The notes: generated by a model from the letters alone, not told the origin. Counted from the first letter of the stretch, positions 35,462 through 43,492 are shown. The stretch is 64,000 nt of DNA from JBEKYD01 sp052148435 (GCA_052148435.1 JBKQIF010000130.1:7076-71075); one strand, 5' to 3'. Numbers and translations are program-made.

Positions 35462-36535
35462 TTACCTCGTGTACCACTTCAGGCTGACTGCCACCGAGCC
35501 CAGAAAGCCGGTCTGAAAGTATGGAGCCTTGGTGGAAGTCTTGTAGTCGTAAAGCTTGCCGCCCACACCCAGCTCCAGTTGACCCAGGATGCGGTAATTG
35601 ATGGAAGCGTCGGTGTCGACCACGGTGAAGTGATGCGGCACAAAGAAGCCGGCGCCATTGGTTTCCACCCGCAAACGCGGCGTCACGTAATAGGACAGGC
35701 CGACGCCCAGGGCCGGCGAAAGAAACCATCTGGTGCCGCTCGTCTGGAAGGTGAGAGCTTGTCCGCTGGAATTCGTGAGGGCATTGCCGGCGGCGTCGTA
35801 CAGCGGCTGGGTGGGGGCATCGAAAGCGCTGCGGACCGTCACGTAGTGGAGCTGGTACAGCGTATGCAGGCGAATCTTGCGGCTTTCCACCGGATAGGGC
35901 CACGTCAGGTATTCGTACGACAGCTTGACGTCGCGGAGCTGGTAATCGCTGGACATGAGCCAGCCGGAATTGTAGTTCGAGCTGAAGAGCGTCAGCGGGG
36001 TGGCCGCGGTAAAATCGCCCGCCGCCCGGGTTTCGAAACCGGAAAGGCGAAGGAAATTGTGCAACCCGATCGCCATGCCGAATTCCGCGCCGATCGCATA
36101 TTTCGGCGTGCCGGCCATGGTCACCTTCGAGAGGTTCGTGTAGTTGGATCCGGTGCCTTTGTTGAAGGTGGGCTGTTGCCGGGGAATCCATCCGGTGAAG
36201 CCGAACCACCAGCCGGATTCGCCGGGGAGGCGCACGTCGGGATACTTGGGCAGCTCCGGCGCCGCCTGCACGATCGGGCCGCCGGGAGCGCCCGAAGATT
36301 GCTGGGGCTGTTGGGGTGCGGGCGGCTGCTGGGGTGGCGTCTGGGGCCCATCGGCGCTGGATGGATCGGCCGGGGTATTGGCTCCGGAATTGGCTCCGGC
36401 ATCGGCCCGGGCGTCGGCTTGGTCGAGGCCGCTGGCGGGCGCGGAAGAGACCGTCTGCGGCGCCGCCTGCAACCCTCCCCCACCGCTCCACCAGAGCAGC
36501 GAAACACAGAACATGCCGTTTGCCAGAATCTTCAC
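35462..36535 (-). CDS. Putative outer-membrane beta-barrel protein
   Basis: 357 residues when started at the GTG at 36535, which gives a clean signal peptide (MKILANGMFCVSLLWWSGGG ... LQAA) and has GAGG 5 nt upstream; the frame is open further up. A Pro/Gln/Ala-rich low-complexity linker (about 35-90, PPAPQQPQQSSG) precedes a region of alternating strands (WLMSSDYQLRDVKLSYEYLT, LHTLYQLHYVTVRS, FLSPALGVGLSYYVTPRL) and ends VAVSLKWYTR. This looks like an outer-membrane barrel; no specific family recognised. Function unknown. It reads away from the sigma-factor cluster. Confidence 0.65.
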   Translation of the reverse strand: MKILANGMFCVSLLWWSGGGGLQAAPQTVSSAPASGLDQADARADAGANSGANTPADPSSADGPQTPPQQPPAPQQPQQSSGAPGGPIVQAAPELPKYPDVRLPGESGWWFGFTGWIPRQQPTFNKGTGSNYTNLSKVTMAGTPKYAIGAEFGMAIGLHNFLRLSGFETRAAGDFTAATPLTLFSSNYNSGWLMSSDYQLRDVKLSYEYLTWPYPVESRKIRLHTLYQLHYVTVRSAFDAPTQPLYDAAGNALTNSSGQALTFQTSGTRWFLSPALGVGLSYYVTPRLRVETNGAGFFVPHHFTVVDTDASINYRILGQLELGVGGKLYDYKTSTKAPYFQTGFLGSVAVSLKWYTR

Positions 36536-36716
36536 GTACGCCTCGAAAGTTTTCAGAATGTGCGGCCCCACCGGACGTGCCAAAGATCGGCAGTGCATCT
36601 GTCCGTCCAAACCGTCCGCAGCGTGGTGCCGCTCTCCTATTTTGCCTCAAGCGGCGCGCTTCCCGCTTGCCTTTAAGCGACGGAGATCCGTGGTGAGCCC
36701 GCACAGGTGTGCCGGC

Positions 36717-36806
36717 ATGGGACGGGTGATCGGTTTGTGTCGTCCGTCAAGCGGCCGCGGACTGGCGAGGGCCCGACAGACCACCAAGAGCGATGGTCCG
36801 TCCCAT
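36717..36806. repeat. 90-bp palindromic repeat (same family as 60410)
   Basis: Ends ATGGGACGG ... CCGTCCCAT. TTGTGTCGTCCGTCA is identical to the copy at 60410-60501, and the second halves correspond (GGCGAGGGCCCGACAGAC / GGCGGAGCCCGGCAGAC). Located 34 bp before the ECF sigma gene start, so it may sit within its promoter or leader. Confidence 0.75.
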
Positions 36807-36840
36807 TATTTTTTTCGTAACCTTTTCGCGCCGCGGTGGT

Positions 36841-37407
36841 ATGGATAACGTAAGCAAACGGATGGAGGACGAACAAATCATGCGGGAGGTGAGCGCCGGT
36901 GACGTGGCGCGGCTCGAAGTGCTCTTCGAACGGCACCACCGCGCGCTATTTCAGTTCTTTCTGCACCAGACCGGGAATCGCGCCACCAGCGAGGACCTGG
37001 TGCAGGAGGTGTTCTTCCGCATCCTGAAGTACCGGCACACCTGGAAGCCGGGAACGGGATTCCGCGCCTGGCTGTTTCAAATCGGCCGTAACGCCTGGAG
37101 GGACCACGCGGGGCGGCATCCGGCGGAAATTGCGTTACCGGAAACCATGGAAAGCTTCGCCAGCGCGGCGCCTTCTCCGGCGCGCCAGGCCGAGGACCGC
37201 GAGGACACCGAATTTCTGCGCCGGGCGCTGGCCTCCATGCCGGCGGAGAAAAAGGAAGTGCTGATTCTGAGCCGCTTTCTAGACATGAAGTATGACGAAA
37301 TTGCCGCCGCCCTGGAATGCGAAGTGGGGACGGTGAAGGTGCGGGTGTATCGCGCATTGCGCGAATTGGGCGAGCGCTTCTTTGCGCTTCGCGGAGAACG
37401 GGCATGA
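36841..37407 (+). CDS. ECF-type RNA polymerase sigma factor
   Basis: 188 residues from the ATG at 36841 (MDNVSKRMEDEQ). Region 2 is ARLEVLFERHHRALFQFF ... NRATSEDLVQEVFFRILKY, which binds core and the -10. Region 4 is LASMPAEKKEVLILSRFLDM ... EVGTVKVRVYRALREL, which binds the -35. There is no region 1.1 or 3, as in ECF factors. The next gene, an anti-sigma factor, overlaps its stop by 4 bp (ATGA), the usual regulatory pair. Targets probably include the two DUF4097 genes downstream. Confidence 0.93.
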   Translation: MDNVSKRMEDEQIMREVSAGDVARLEVLFERHHRALFQFFLHQTGNRATSEDLVQEVFFRILKYRHTWKPGTGFRAWLFQIGRNAWRDHAGRHPAEIALPETMESFASAAPSPARQAEDREDTEFLRRALASMPAEKKEVLILSRFLDMKYDEIAAALECEVGTVKVRVYRALRELGERFFALRGERA

Positions 37408-38231
37408 CGGATTGCGATCATTACCGGCAACAGATTCCGGAATGCTTGGCCGGCTGGCTGGACAAGGCGGCGCGGGAGCTCCTGGTGGAACATCTGGAAG
37501 GTTGCTCCGGCTGCCGCGCCGAGCTGGCGGCCATGGGAAGAGTGTGGAGAGGGATGGAGGCGCTCGGCGGCGAAGAGCCCGGGCCGGAGTTGGGAGCGCG
37601 GTTCCGGGAAACCCTGAACGCCTTTGCGGCGGGGTTGGCACAGGCTGATCGCGAGCCGCCCAAGCGCCCGCGTTGGTGGAGGTGGACGCCGCGTCCGGTC
37701 TGGCAGGTGGCTTGCGCCGTGGGGCTTCTCGCCATCGGCCTGGCGGGCGGACGGTTTCTGCCGGTCGAGCGAACGCCGGATATCTCCGTGACGCAGCTCC
37801 AGGGACAAGTGGAGAATTTGCGCCAACTGGTGTCCCTGGCCATGCTGAACCAGTCTTCGCCCGGCTCCCGCCTGGAGGGCGTAGTTTATGCCCAGCAACT
37901 GGCCCGTCCCGATAACGACGTCGAGCAGGCGCTCGTCCAGGCCGCCCGCCGGGATCCGAATGTCAACGTGCGCCTGGCGGCGGTGGATGGGCTTAGCCGC
38001 TACGGCTCCGTCCCGGCGGTGCGCCGCACCCTGGCGGACGGACTAATGGGCGAGGAATCGCCGTTGGTGCAAGTGGCGTTGATCGAATTTCTGGTGAGCG
38101 CGAACGCGCGCGATTGCGCCGTAGAAATGAAACAACTCGCCGCCTCGCCCGACGCCGAGCCAATTGTGCGGCAGCGGGCCGAGTGGGGCTTGAAACAACT
38201 GGGACTTTCGGAAAAGGAGATCGCAAAATGA
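37404..38231 (+). CDS. Zinc-finger anti-sigma factor with HEAT-like periplasmic domain
   Basis: 275 residues from the ATG at 37404, overlapping the sigma-factor stop. The N-terminal anti-sigma domain has the zinc motif H30-x3-C34-x2-C37 (VEHLEGCSGCRAEL). A single membrane helix follows at about 98-118 (VWQVACAVGLLAIGLAGG). The outer part has a short coiled coil (SVTQLQGQVENLRQL) and HEAT-like helices (NVNVRLAAVDGLSRYGS, PLVQVALIEFLVSANA) to the end. It should hold the sigma factor at the membrane until a signal reaches the periplasmic repeats. Its stop overlaps the next gene (ATGA). Confidence 0.9.
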   Translation: MTDCDHYRQQIPECLAGWLDKAARELLVEHLEGCSGCRAELAAMGRVWRGMEALGGEEPGPELGARFRETLNAFAAGLAQADREPPKRPRWWRWTPRPVWQVACAVGLLAIGLAGGRFLPVERTPDISVTQLQGQVENLRQLVSLAMLNQSSPGSRLEGVVYAQQLARPDNDVEQALVQAARRDPNVNVRLAAVDGLSRYGSVPAVRRTLADGLMGEESPLVQVALIEFLVSANARDCAVEMKQLAASPDAEPIVRQRAEWGLKQLGLSEKEIAK

Positions 38232-39043
38232 AAAAACTGGCAATTTTGAGCGTAGCGCTGGCGCCCGCCCTGGTTTTCGGCTTTCATCGCGACAACGACG
38301 ACAACTGGCGCGCCGAAGACCAGGAAACCGTAAACCGATCCTTCACCGTCGGCGGTGCGGACGCCGAGCTCGCGGTCCACAACTTTATGGGCTACGTACA
38401 CGTGAATGGATACGATGGCAATGTCATTAAGATTCATACCGTAAAGCACATGCAGGCTGAAACTAAAGCGGAACTGGAAGATGCCAGACGGCTTGTTACG
38501 CTCGAAATGACGCAGGATGGCGACCATGTATTGGTGAAAACGCACTGGCCCAACGGCGACGGCCACCACCATTTTTCCGTCTGGTACGACCACGACATTG
38601 AAGTGCCTCGCGGTGCGCGGTTGGATCTGAAGAACTTCAACCACGGCACGGTGGAGATGCACCGCACGCGGGGTGATTTTCGCGTGGAAACCTTCAACGG
38701 CGGCATCGATCTGGAGGACATCGAGGGCTCCGGCGCGGTGAAGAGTTTCAACGCGGCCATTAAGGCCGTGTTCAGCCGCAATCCGGAACGGGAAACCAGT
38801 TTCCGCACCTTCAACGGCAGCGTGGATGTTTACTTCGAAAAAAACTTGAACGCGGATTTGCGTTTCAAAACCTTCCACGGCGGAGTATATACGGATTTCG
38901 ACCTCACCATGCCCGCCGGGCAACTCACCGGCCGGCGGGTTTGGGGCGCGGGTGGGTGGAACAGCGCGCGCGTCGGCCAGGGCGGGCCAGTGTTGAGCTT
39001 CGATGGCTTCAACGGCCCAATCCGAGTCCATGCAAGAAGTTAG
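38228..39043 (+). CDS. Exported DUF4097/adhesin-like beta-helix protein
   Basis: 271 residues from the ATG at 38228, overlapping the anti-sigma stop. Signal peptide MKKLAILSVALAPALVFG. The remainder is a repetitive beta-sheet pattern of the DUF4097/putative autotransporter-head (GIN) type: GYVHVNGYDGNVIKIHTV, GDFRVETFNGGIDLEDIEG, SGAVKSFNAAIKAVF, TSFRTFNGSVDVYF, DLRFKTFHGGVYTDF. The FNG/FHG turns recur about every 20-22 residues, suggesting a right-handed beta-solenoid. Envelope location is inferred; function is unknown, possibly sensed by the anti-sigma factor. Confidence 0.88.
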   Translation: MKKLAILSVALAPALVFGFHRDNDDNWRAEDQETVNRSFTVGGADAELAVHNFMGYVHVNGYDGNVIKIHTVKHMQAETKAELEDARRLVTLEMTQDGDHVLVKTHWPNGDGHHHFSVWYDHDIEVPRGARLDLKNFNHGTVEMHRTRGDFRVETFNGGIDLEDIEGSGAVKSFNAAIKAVFSRNPERETSFRTFNGSVDVYFEKNLNADLRFKTFHGGVYTDFDLTMPAGQLTGRRVWGAGGWNSARVGQGGPVLSFDGFNGPIRVHARS

Positions 39044-39060
39044 CCCTGAAGAAATATAGC

Positions 39061-39116
39061 CACAGATGAACACAGATAAGGAAATCAAAGGATTTATCGG
39101 CGTTGATCCGTGTTCA
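39061..39116. repeat. CACAGATGAACACAGATAAG-type palindromic repeat
   Basis: An imperfect inverted repeat: GAACACAGATAAGGAAATC against GATTTATCGGCGTTGATCCG followed by TGTTC. This word family (CCACAGATGAACACAGAT) is well known as an intergenic repeat in many unrelated bacterial genomes (from memory). It separates the two DUF4097 genes. Confidence 0.7.
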
Positions 39117-39165
39117 GCGGCGGCTCGAATATAAAGTGAAAGTTTAGAAAAGAATCGATAAGGCC

Positions 39166-39933
39166 ATGAAAAATAGATTGAGCCTGGCGGGGCTGCTGGT
39201 CGTGGTGTGCACTGCGGCGCAAGCCCAAAGAAGCATCGTCATTCCGGGGACCGAGGGCGCCCGGGCACCGCGCCCGGTCAGCATCCACAGCTTGAACGGA
39301 TCCATCACGGTGAAGACCCACGCCGGTAAAGACGTGATCGTGGAGACCGGTGAATCGCGCGACTCCCGCGATGCCAGAGACGCGAGCGGCATGCGGCGCA
39401 TCGATCCGCCGCGCGGCCTCGCCATCGATCAGGAGGGTGACGCAATCAAGATCGACTCCGGCAACCGCAGCCTGACCGTAACGGTTCCGGCCCAGACCTC
39501 GCTGACGCTCAAAGCGCTAAACGGGCCGATTACGGTGGAGGGAGTGCAGGGCGAAATCGACGTAGATTCCCACCAGGCGAGGATTCAATTGACCAATGTC
39601 TCGGGAACGGTAGTGGCGCATACCTTGAACGCGGCCATCCAGGTGAGCATGGACCGCGTGGCGCAGGACAAGCCGATGGCCTTCAGTACACTGAACGGGA
39701 GCATCGACGTCGCCCTGCCGGCGGACGTCAAGGCTCGGGTGAAGTTCGATACCCTAAATGGCTCAGTTTTTTCGGACTTCGATATCGTTCTGGCGCCCGG
39801 CGCGCAGATCGGTATGGGGTCGAGCCACGGGCGCCTGCGCAGCGGCCGCGGACTGGAAGGGTCCGTCAATGGCGGCGGCGTGCCGATCACGTTCTACACG
39901 CTTAACGGCAGCATCCACCTGCGCAAGAAGTAG
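39166..39933 (+). CDS. Second exported DUF4097/adhesin-like protein
   Basis: 255 residues with a signal peptide (LSLAGLLVVVCTAAQAQ). It has the same solenoid-like repeats as the preceding gene, with the turn LNG instead of FNG: PVSIHSLNGSITVKTHAG, LTLKALNGPITVEGVQG, AFSTLNGSIDVALP, VKFDTLNGSVFSDFD, ITFYTLNGSIHLRKK. The two proteins are paralogues but strongly diverged, so the duplication is old. The gene follows after a 122-bp gap holding a repeat and may belong to the same sigma-controlled unit. Function unknown. Confidence 0.85.
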   Translation: MKNRLSLAGLLVVVCTAAQAQRSIVIPGTEGARAPRPVSIHSLNGSITVKTHAGKDVIVETGESRDSRDARDASGMRRIDPPRGLAIDQEGDAIKIDSGNRSLTVTVPAQTSLTLKALNGPITVEGVQGEIDVDSHQARIQLTNVSGTVVAHTLNAAIQVSMDRVAQDKPMAFSTLNGSIDVALPADVKARVKFDTLNGSVFSDFDIVLAPGAQIGMGSSHGRLRSGRGLEGSVNGGGVPITFYTLNGSIHLRKK

Positions 39934-39936
39934 CGG

Positions 39937-39960
39937 GACACGATGCGTTTCTGTCGTGTC
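39937..39960 (+). terminator. Possible weak terminator after the DUF4097 cluster
   Basis: A 7-bp perfect stem GACACGA/TCGTGTC with a 10-nt loop starts 4 nt after the stop, followed by ACTTCTGTTCCT, which is only moderately T-rich. It marks the end of the sigma/anti-sigma/DUF4097 unit. Confidence 0.35.
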
Positions 39961-40025
39961 ACTTCTGTTCCTCGTCCCCCTGCCGGCATCAGCCAGCTAC
40001 CCGCGCTGCGGCCGCGTCCCAGCCT

Positions 40026-40397
40026 TCACGCTTTGTAGGCTACCCCAAGCTCTTCAGCTATGGCGGCGAGACGCGGGTCGGCCGACCATAACCGGTGCCG
40101 TCCCGCGAGGGCGGAGGCCAGCAGGTGAATGTCGATCCAGCCGACACCGCGGCCGTGCAAGCCCCGGCCACGAACGAAGGCGACGGCTTCGCCGTGGGGC
40201 ACGGGGCTGGCCTGATGCATCCGCTCGTAATCCTCCAGGAACTTCTTTCGACCGCCACGGTCGCCCATAAGAAGCTCGCCGTAGACCAGTTCGTGTCCGG
40301 CCACATCCTCGCGATCCATAAGTTCGTCCAATTCGGACAGGAATGGCGCTTGCCCGGCAAACGCCCGAATCCAAACCGAGGTGTCTACCAGGACCAT
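40026..40397 (-). CDS. vapC: VapC-type PIN-domain toxin
   Basis: 123 residues. The PIN nuclease acidic residues are visible: D5 in VLVDTSVW, E in LVYGELLMG (about 41), D in GWIDIHLLAS (about 89) and D in LWSADPRL. VapC toxins are Mg-dependent ribonucleases, often cutting tRNA or 23S rRNA. Its ATG overlaps the antitoxin stop by 1 nt (TGATG), the standard coupled order vapB-vapC. Confidence 0.92.
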   Translation of the reverse strand: MVLVDTSVWIRAFAGQAPFLSELDELMDREDVAGHELVYGELLMGDRGGRKKFLEDYERMHQASPVPHGEAVAFVRGRGLHGRGVGWIDIHLLASALAGRHRLWSADPRLAAIAEELGVAYKA

Positions 40398-40612
40398 CAG
40401 GCCACCCGGCGTTTGGCAGCCGGCTTCTCGCGGCGCCTGGATACATCTTGCGCGTCGGGCTCCGTCCCAAGATAGGCTCGCATTCGCTGATAAGCCGCGC
40501 GTCGCACCAGCGCCTCCAGGCCCAGGCGGATGGTCTCGGTATCCGTGGCGGCGCCCGAGACCTTTTTGGCCTCCCGGAGAAGATCGTCGTCGATGTTGCA
40601 GGTCTTCTTCAT
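40397..40612 (-). CDS. vapB: VapB-type antitoxin
   Basis: 71 residues from the ATG at 40612 (MKKTCNIDDDLLREAKKVSG). The pattern NIDDDLLREAKK ... TDTETIRLGLEALVRR matches VapB/DUF2191 antitoxins: a short N-terminal ribbon-helix-helix that binds DNA and a C-terminal tail (RRREKPAAKRRVA) that caps the toxin. The frame is open far upstream but not coding. It should repress its own promoter, which lies in the gap shared with the divergent ATPase gene. Confidence 0.88.
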   Translation of the reverse strand: MKKTCNIDDDLLREAKKVSGAATDTETIRLGLEALVRRAAYQRMRAYLGTEPDAQDVSRRREKPAAKRRVA

Positions 40613-40690
40613 ACAGACGATTATGCCATATACGTATGGCCGTGCTGGCTGGCAGTCCGGGGACACGGGCGGCAACGCTAGAATGAAGCT

Positions 40691-41878
40691 GTGCGCATCC
40701 TTCTGTTCAGCGGTAAAGGGGGGGTGGGGAAAACCAGCCTGGCCGCGGCCACGGGATTGCAGCTTTCCCGCCTGGGTTACCGGACCCTGGTGATGAGCGT
40801 CGACCCGGCCCACAGCCTGGCGGATGCGTTCGATCTGGAGACCGGGTTGTTCCACACCAAGACCGGCGATCCGTATGCGATCGACGAGCGCCTGGCCATT
40901 CACGAAGTCAACATCCAGAAGGAAATCAAGCGCCACTGGAAGGAAATATCGGCCTACGTGGTGTCGGTGTTGCGCACCACCGGCATCAGCGACGTGGAAG
41001 CCGAGGAACTGGCCATCCTGCCCGGCATGGAAGAGCTGAGCGCGATGATGTACGTCAACCAGTTCCGGCGCGAGCAGCGCTACGACGCGATCGTGCTGGA
41101 TTGCGCCCCCACCGCCGAATCGATGCGCTTTGTGAGCATGCCGACCACTCTCGAGTGGTACATGAAGCACATTTTTCCGTTCCAGCGCGGCATCGTGAAA
41201 GCCGTGCGGCCGATCGCCAATCGCATGTCCCCGGTGGAGCTGCCCCCGGACAATTACTTCGCCAACATTCAGGAGCTATTTGGCAAGCTGGATGGCATCG
41301 GCGAGTTGCTGGAAGATCCCAAAGTCACCAGCGTCCGGCTGGTCACCAACCCCGAGCGCATGGTGCTGCGCGAGACGCAGCGCGCCTTCGTCTATTTTTC
41401 TCTGCACGGACTGACGGTGGATGGAGTGATCGTCAACCGCGTGCTGCCGGACGAAGTGAAAGACGACTGGTTTGCCGAATGGCGCGCTTCGCAACGCAAG
41501 ATCCTGGACGAAATCGAAGCCTATTTCGCGCCGGTCGCGGTGAGCCGCGTGCAGTTGTTTACGCACGAGGTGCTGGGCAGGGAGCGGCTGGAGGAACTGG
41601 CCGGCGCGCTCTATGGCGAAAAGACCGACCCGGCGGCGGTTTCGCGCACCGAAGCGCCCTACGCTTTCGCCAAGCGCGACGGGCACTACGAAGTGCGCCT
41701 CCAGCTTCCGTTCGCGGTCAAGGGCGAAGTAGGATTGTTTAAGAAGGGCGATGAGCTGGTGGTGGAGATCGGAACGCTGCGCCGGCACATCGGGTTGCCC
41801 ACGTCGATGGCGTCGCTGGTCCCCAGCCGCGCCCGTTTGGAAAATCGGGTTCTCACCGTGGAAATGAAGGAGAGCTGA
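40691..41878 (+). CDS. Get3/ArsA-family ATPase with C-terminal alpha-crystallin domain (Get3d-like)
   Basis: 395 residues with a GTG start at 40691. The deviant P-loop GKGGVGKT is at residues 8-15; SVDPAHSLADAF (A-loop) and LDCAPTAESMRFVSMP (switch II) are as in Get3/ArsA. The membrane-protein-binding region is FPFQRGIVKAVRPIANR. After about residue 320 comes a small HSP20/alpha-crystallin-like domain (YEVRLQLPFAVKGEVGLFKK ... DELVVEIG ... NRVLTVEMKES), the mark of the Get3d group. Arsenic genes are absent around it, so arsenite export is unlikely; tail-anchored or other hydrophobic client handling is inferred. A small CxxC protein follows after 1 nt. Confidence 0.85.
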   Translation: MRILLFSGKGGVGKTSLAAATGLQLSRLGYRTLVMSVDPAHSLADAFDLETGLFHTKTGDPYAIDERLAIHEVNIQKEIKRHWKEISAYVVSVLRTTGISDVEAEELAILPGMEELSAMMYVNQFRREQRYDAIVLDCAPTAESMRFVSMPTTLEWYMKHIFPFQRGIVKAVRPIANRMSPVELPPDNYFANIQELFGKLDGIGELLEDPKVTSVRLVTNPERMVLRETQRAFVYFSLHGLTVDGVIVNRVLPDEVKDDWFAEWRASQRKILDEIEAYFAPVAVSRVQLFTHEVLGRERLEELAGALYGEKTDPAAVSRTEAPYAFAKRDGHYEVRLQLPFAVKGEVGLFKKGDELVVEIGTLRRHIGLPTSMASLVPSRARLENRVLTVEMKES

Positions 41879-41879
41879 A

Positions 41880-42110
41880 ATGGAAGAAAAAACCGAAAGC
41901 GCAGCCACCGGGCAGCCCCAGGCCGGGCCCGGCTGTTTCTTTTGCACCACCGCGCTGCCCCTGCTGGAGCACTGCTGGTCGGAAACCACCCGCGACCACT
42001 TCCGCAATTCGCGGGTGGAATTCCTGAAGGGCATCCGCAGCCTGCTGGATCAGCGCATCGCGGCCCTCTCGAAAGAAGAACGCAAAGGCACGCACGTCAC
42101 CGTGGAGTAG
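41880..42110 (+). CDS. Small CxxC protein coupled to the Get3d-like ATPase
   Basis: 76 residues. The ATG lies 1 nt after the ATPase stop, so the two are cotranscribed and probably translationally coupled. A CFFC motif (C19, C22) and a further Cys (C32) sit in GCFFCTTALPLLEHCWSETT, followed by an amphipathic helix (SRVEFLKGIRSLLDQRIAAL) and a charged tail. No known family is recognised. Cys-pair metal binding or redox control, or a client/adaptor role for the ATPase, would fit; none is shown. Confidence 0.72.
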   Translation: MEEKTESAATGQPQAGPGCFFCTTALPLLEHCWSETTRDHFRNSRVEFLKGIRSLLDQRIAALSKEERKGTHVTVE

Positions 42111-42213
42111 GATCGGCCGCCGATAAACGCAGAGGAAAGCAGTCTCGGCATGGCCGATCGCTTCCGGCCGGCGGCCGAGGCGGCCGATCACCAAAGCGCC
42201 CCACCGATTCCCC

Positions 42214-43068
42214 TCAGTGCGTCATCGCGTAGACTACATAGTTCACGCCGATGCGGATGCCGAGGGCGGCGTACTTTTCCGGATAGTAGGGAGAGTCGGC
42301 CCACTCCCAGGAATCGCCTACGTCGGATTGAAAGGTGATGGCCACCATCAGGCGGCCGTGGTCGTCGAAGATGCCGCGCCAGTGATCGGGACAACCCTCG
42401 CATTTCCAGCTCCGGCCACGTTGTACCGAACCCTCGCTGGCCACCTGGTAACGGTTATCGAGGTCGTAGACGGTGTGAAAGATCGGGTCGCGATTCTCGA
42501 GCTCGACGACTTCGCGTTCCGGAAAAACTCTGTGCATGCCGGCCATGAAAATGTTCCACTCCTCGGGGCCCCAGAAATCGTCGGCCATGAAGAAGCCGCC
42601 GCGCAGCAGAAATTCACGCATGGATTTGGCCTGGGCGTCAGTCAACTGCCAGTGGCCGGGCTGAACGGCATAGAGCCAGGGCCAGTCGTAGACGTCGCCT
42701 TCGTCCAGGTTCACGGGTTGCTCCACGGAACGGACCTGAATGCGGGTGAGGCGCCGCAGGGCGAGCGAGAAGTGGCGGTCGGCGCGGGGATAATCCTGGG
42801 TCCAGATGCTGTTGCCTTCGGTCCAGATGCCGCGCCCGCCGCCGCGGAAGCCGAAACCGAAGCCGCGCCCGAAGCGGCCGGCGGGAGCGGGCGGGTACAT
42901 CAGACGGGCAAAGGTCCATTCGGATTTCTCCTGCCAGTCGGGTGGTAACGGGATCTCGCCGAGGCGGTACTCCACGCCGGGAAATTCGCGAAACGGGCGT
43001 TCGAAGGCGCACAGCGCACTCCACATCGCGAAGCCCATGCCCAAGCGAAAGGCCCAACGGGATTTCAT
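42214..43068 (-). CDS. DUF4159-domain exported protein
   Basis: 284 residues with a signal peptide (WAFRLGMGFAMWSALCA). An early Gly/Phe/Arg-rich stretch (GRFGRGFGFGFRGGGRG) precedes the DUF4159 core: DYPRADRHFSLALRRLT, DDFWGPEEWNIFMAGMHRV, NRYQVASEG, CEGCPDHWRGIFDDHGRLMV, ALGIRIGVNYVVYAMTH. DUF4159 is related to ThuA/trefoil-like Rossmann domains; its role is unknown. Family knowledge: common in Acidobacteria, usually near large secreted proteins or MoxR clusters, none of which is adjacent here. Confidence 0.85.
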   Translation of the reverse strand: MKSRWAFRLGMGFAMWSALCAFERPFREFPGVEYRLGEIPLPPDWQEKSEWTFARLMYPPAPAGRFGRGFGFGFRGGGRGIWTEGNSIWTQDYPRADRHFSLALRRLTRIQVRSVEQPVNLDEGDVYDWPWLYAVQPGHWQLTDAQAKSMREFLLRGGFFMADDFWGPEEWNIFMAGMHRVFPEREVVELENRDPIFHTVYDLDNRYQVASEGSVQRGRSWKCEGCPDHWRGIFDDHGRLMVAITFQSDVGDSWEWADSPYYPEKYAALGIRIGVNYVVYAMTH

Positions 43069-43171
43069 CTGGCCGCCTACCTGAGAATATCATTGGCCGC
43101 TTCGAGGCGTGGTGGTCAAACGCGTTCGGCGCAAGCCGGCGCGGGAGCCGCGGGATGGTCCGCGATTATCT

Positions 43172-43492
43172 TCATTCATGCAGCGCCGCCGGCGCCATCG
43201 CTGGGTGGCGGATGGTGAGTACCCGGACGAGCTTCTTCCGTTCATCGATCGCGTAGATAACGCGGTAGACGTGCGGCTTCTTGCCGTAAAGAAGGTGACG
43301 CAACGGCCTGCCGGCCCTGCCGCTTTCGGGAGCCATCTGGCATCGGCCGGGATGGGTTTCAAGAGTGTACACTGCCTTCTCAAGTCCGTTGTACCAACGG
43401 GCGGCGGCAACCGACCCGGCGACGTTTTTGTCCTCGCAGAGGATGACCAGGTCGCGAGCCGCACGATCGGTTAATTCAACGCGGTACGTCAT
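43172..43492 (-). CDS. RelE/ParE-family toxin
   Basis: 106 residues from the ATG at 43492 (MTYRVELTDRAARDLV), which overlaps the antitoxin end by 17 bp. RelE/ParE fold: TYRVELTDRAARDLVILCE, then ARWYNGLEKAVYTLETHPGR, then LRHLLYGKKPHVYRVIYAI, and VLTIRHPAM. The basic YGKKPHVYRV strand is typical of RelE-like ribosome-dependent mRNases. Upstream open frame is not part of the gene. It is the second gene of the coupled antitoxin-toxin pair. Confidence 0.88.
   Translation of the reverse strand: MTYRVELTDRAARDLVILCEDKNVAGSVAAARWYNGLEKAVYTLETHPGRCQMAPESGRAGRPLRHLLYGKKPHVYRVIYAIDERKKLVRVLTIRHPAMAPAALHE

Noticed and set aside
35016..36704. Minus-strand frame of 562 codons across the outer-membrane protein and pseudouridine synthase genes
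   Set aside because: It overlaps two recognisable genes in other frames and shows no family motif.
40691..41878. Arsenite-efflux ATPase (ArsA) assignment
   Set aside because: No arsB, arsD or arsR nearby, a single ATPase unit instead of the usual two-domain ArsA, and a C-terminal alpha-crystallin domain; Get3d-like fits better.
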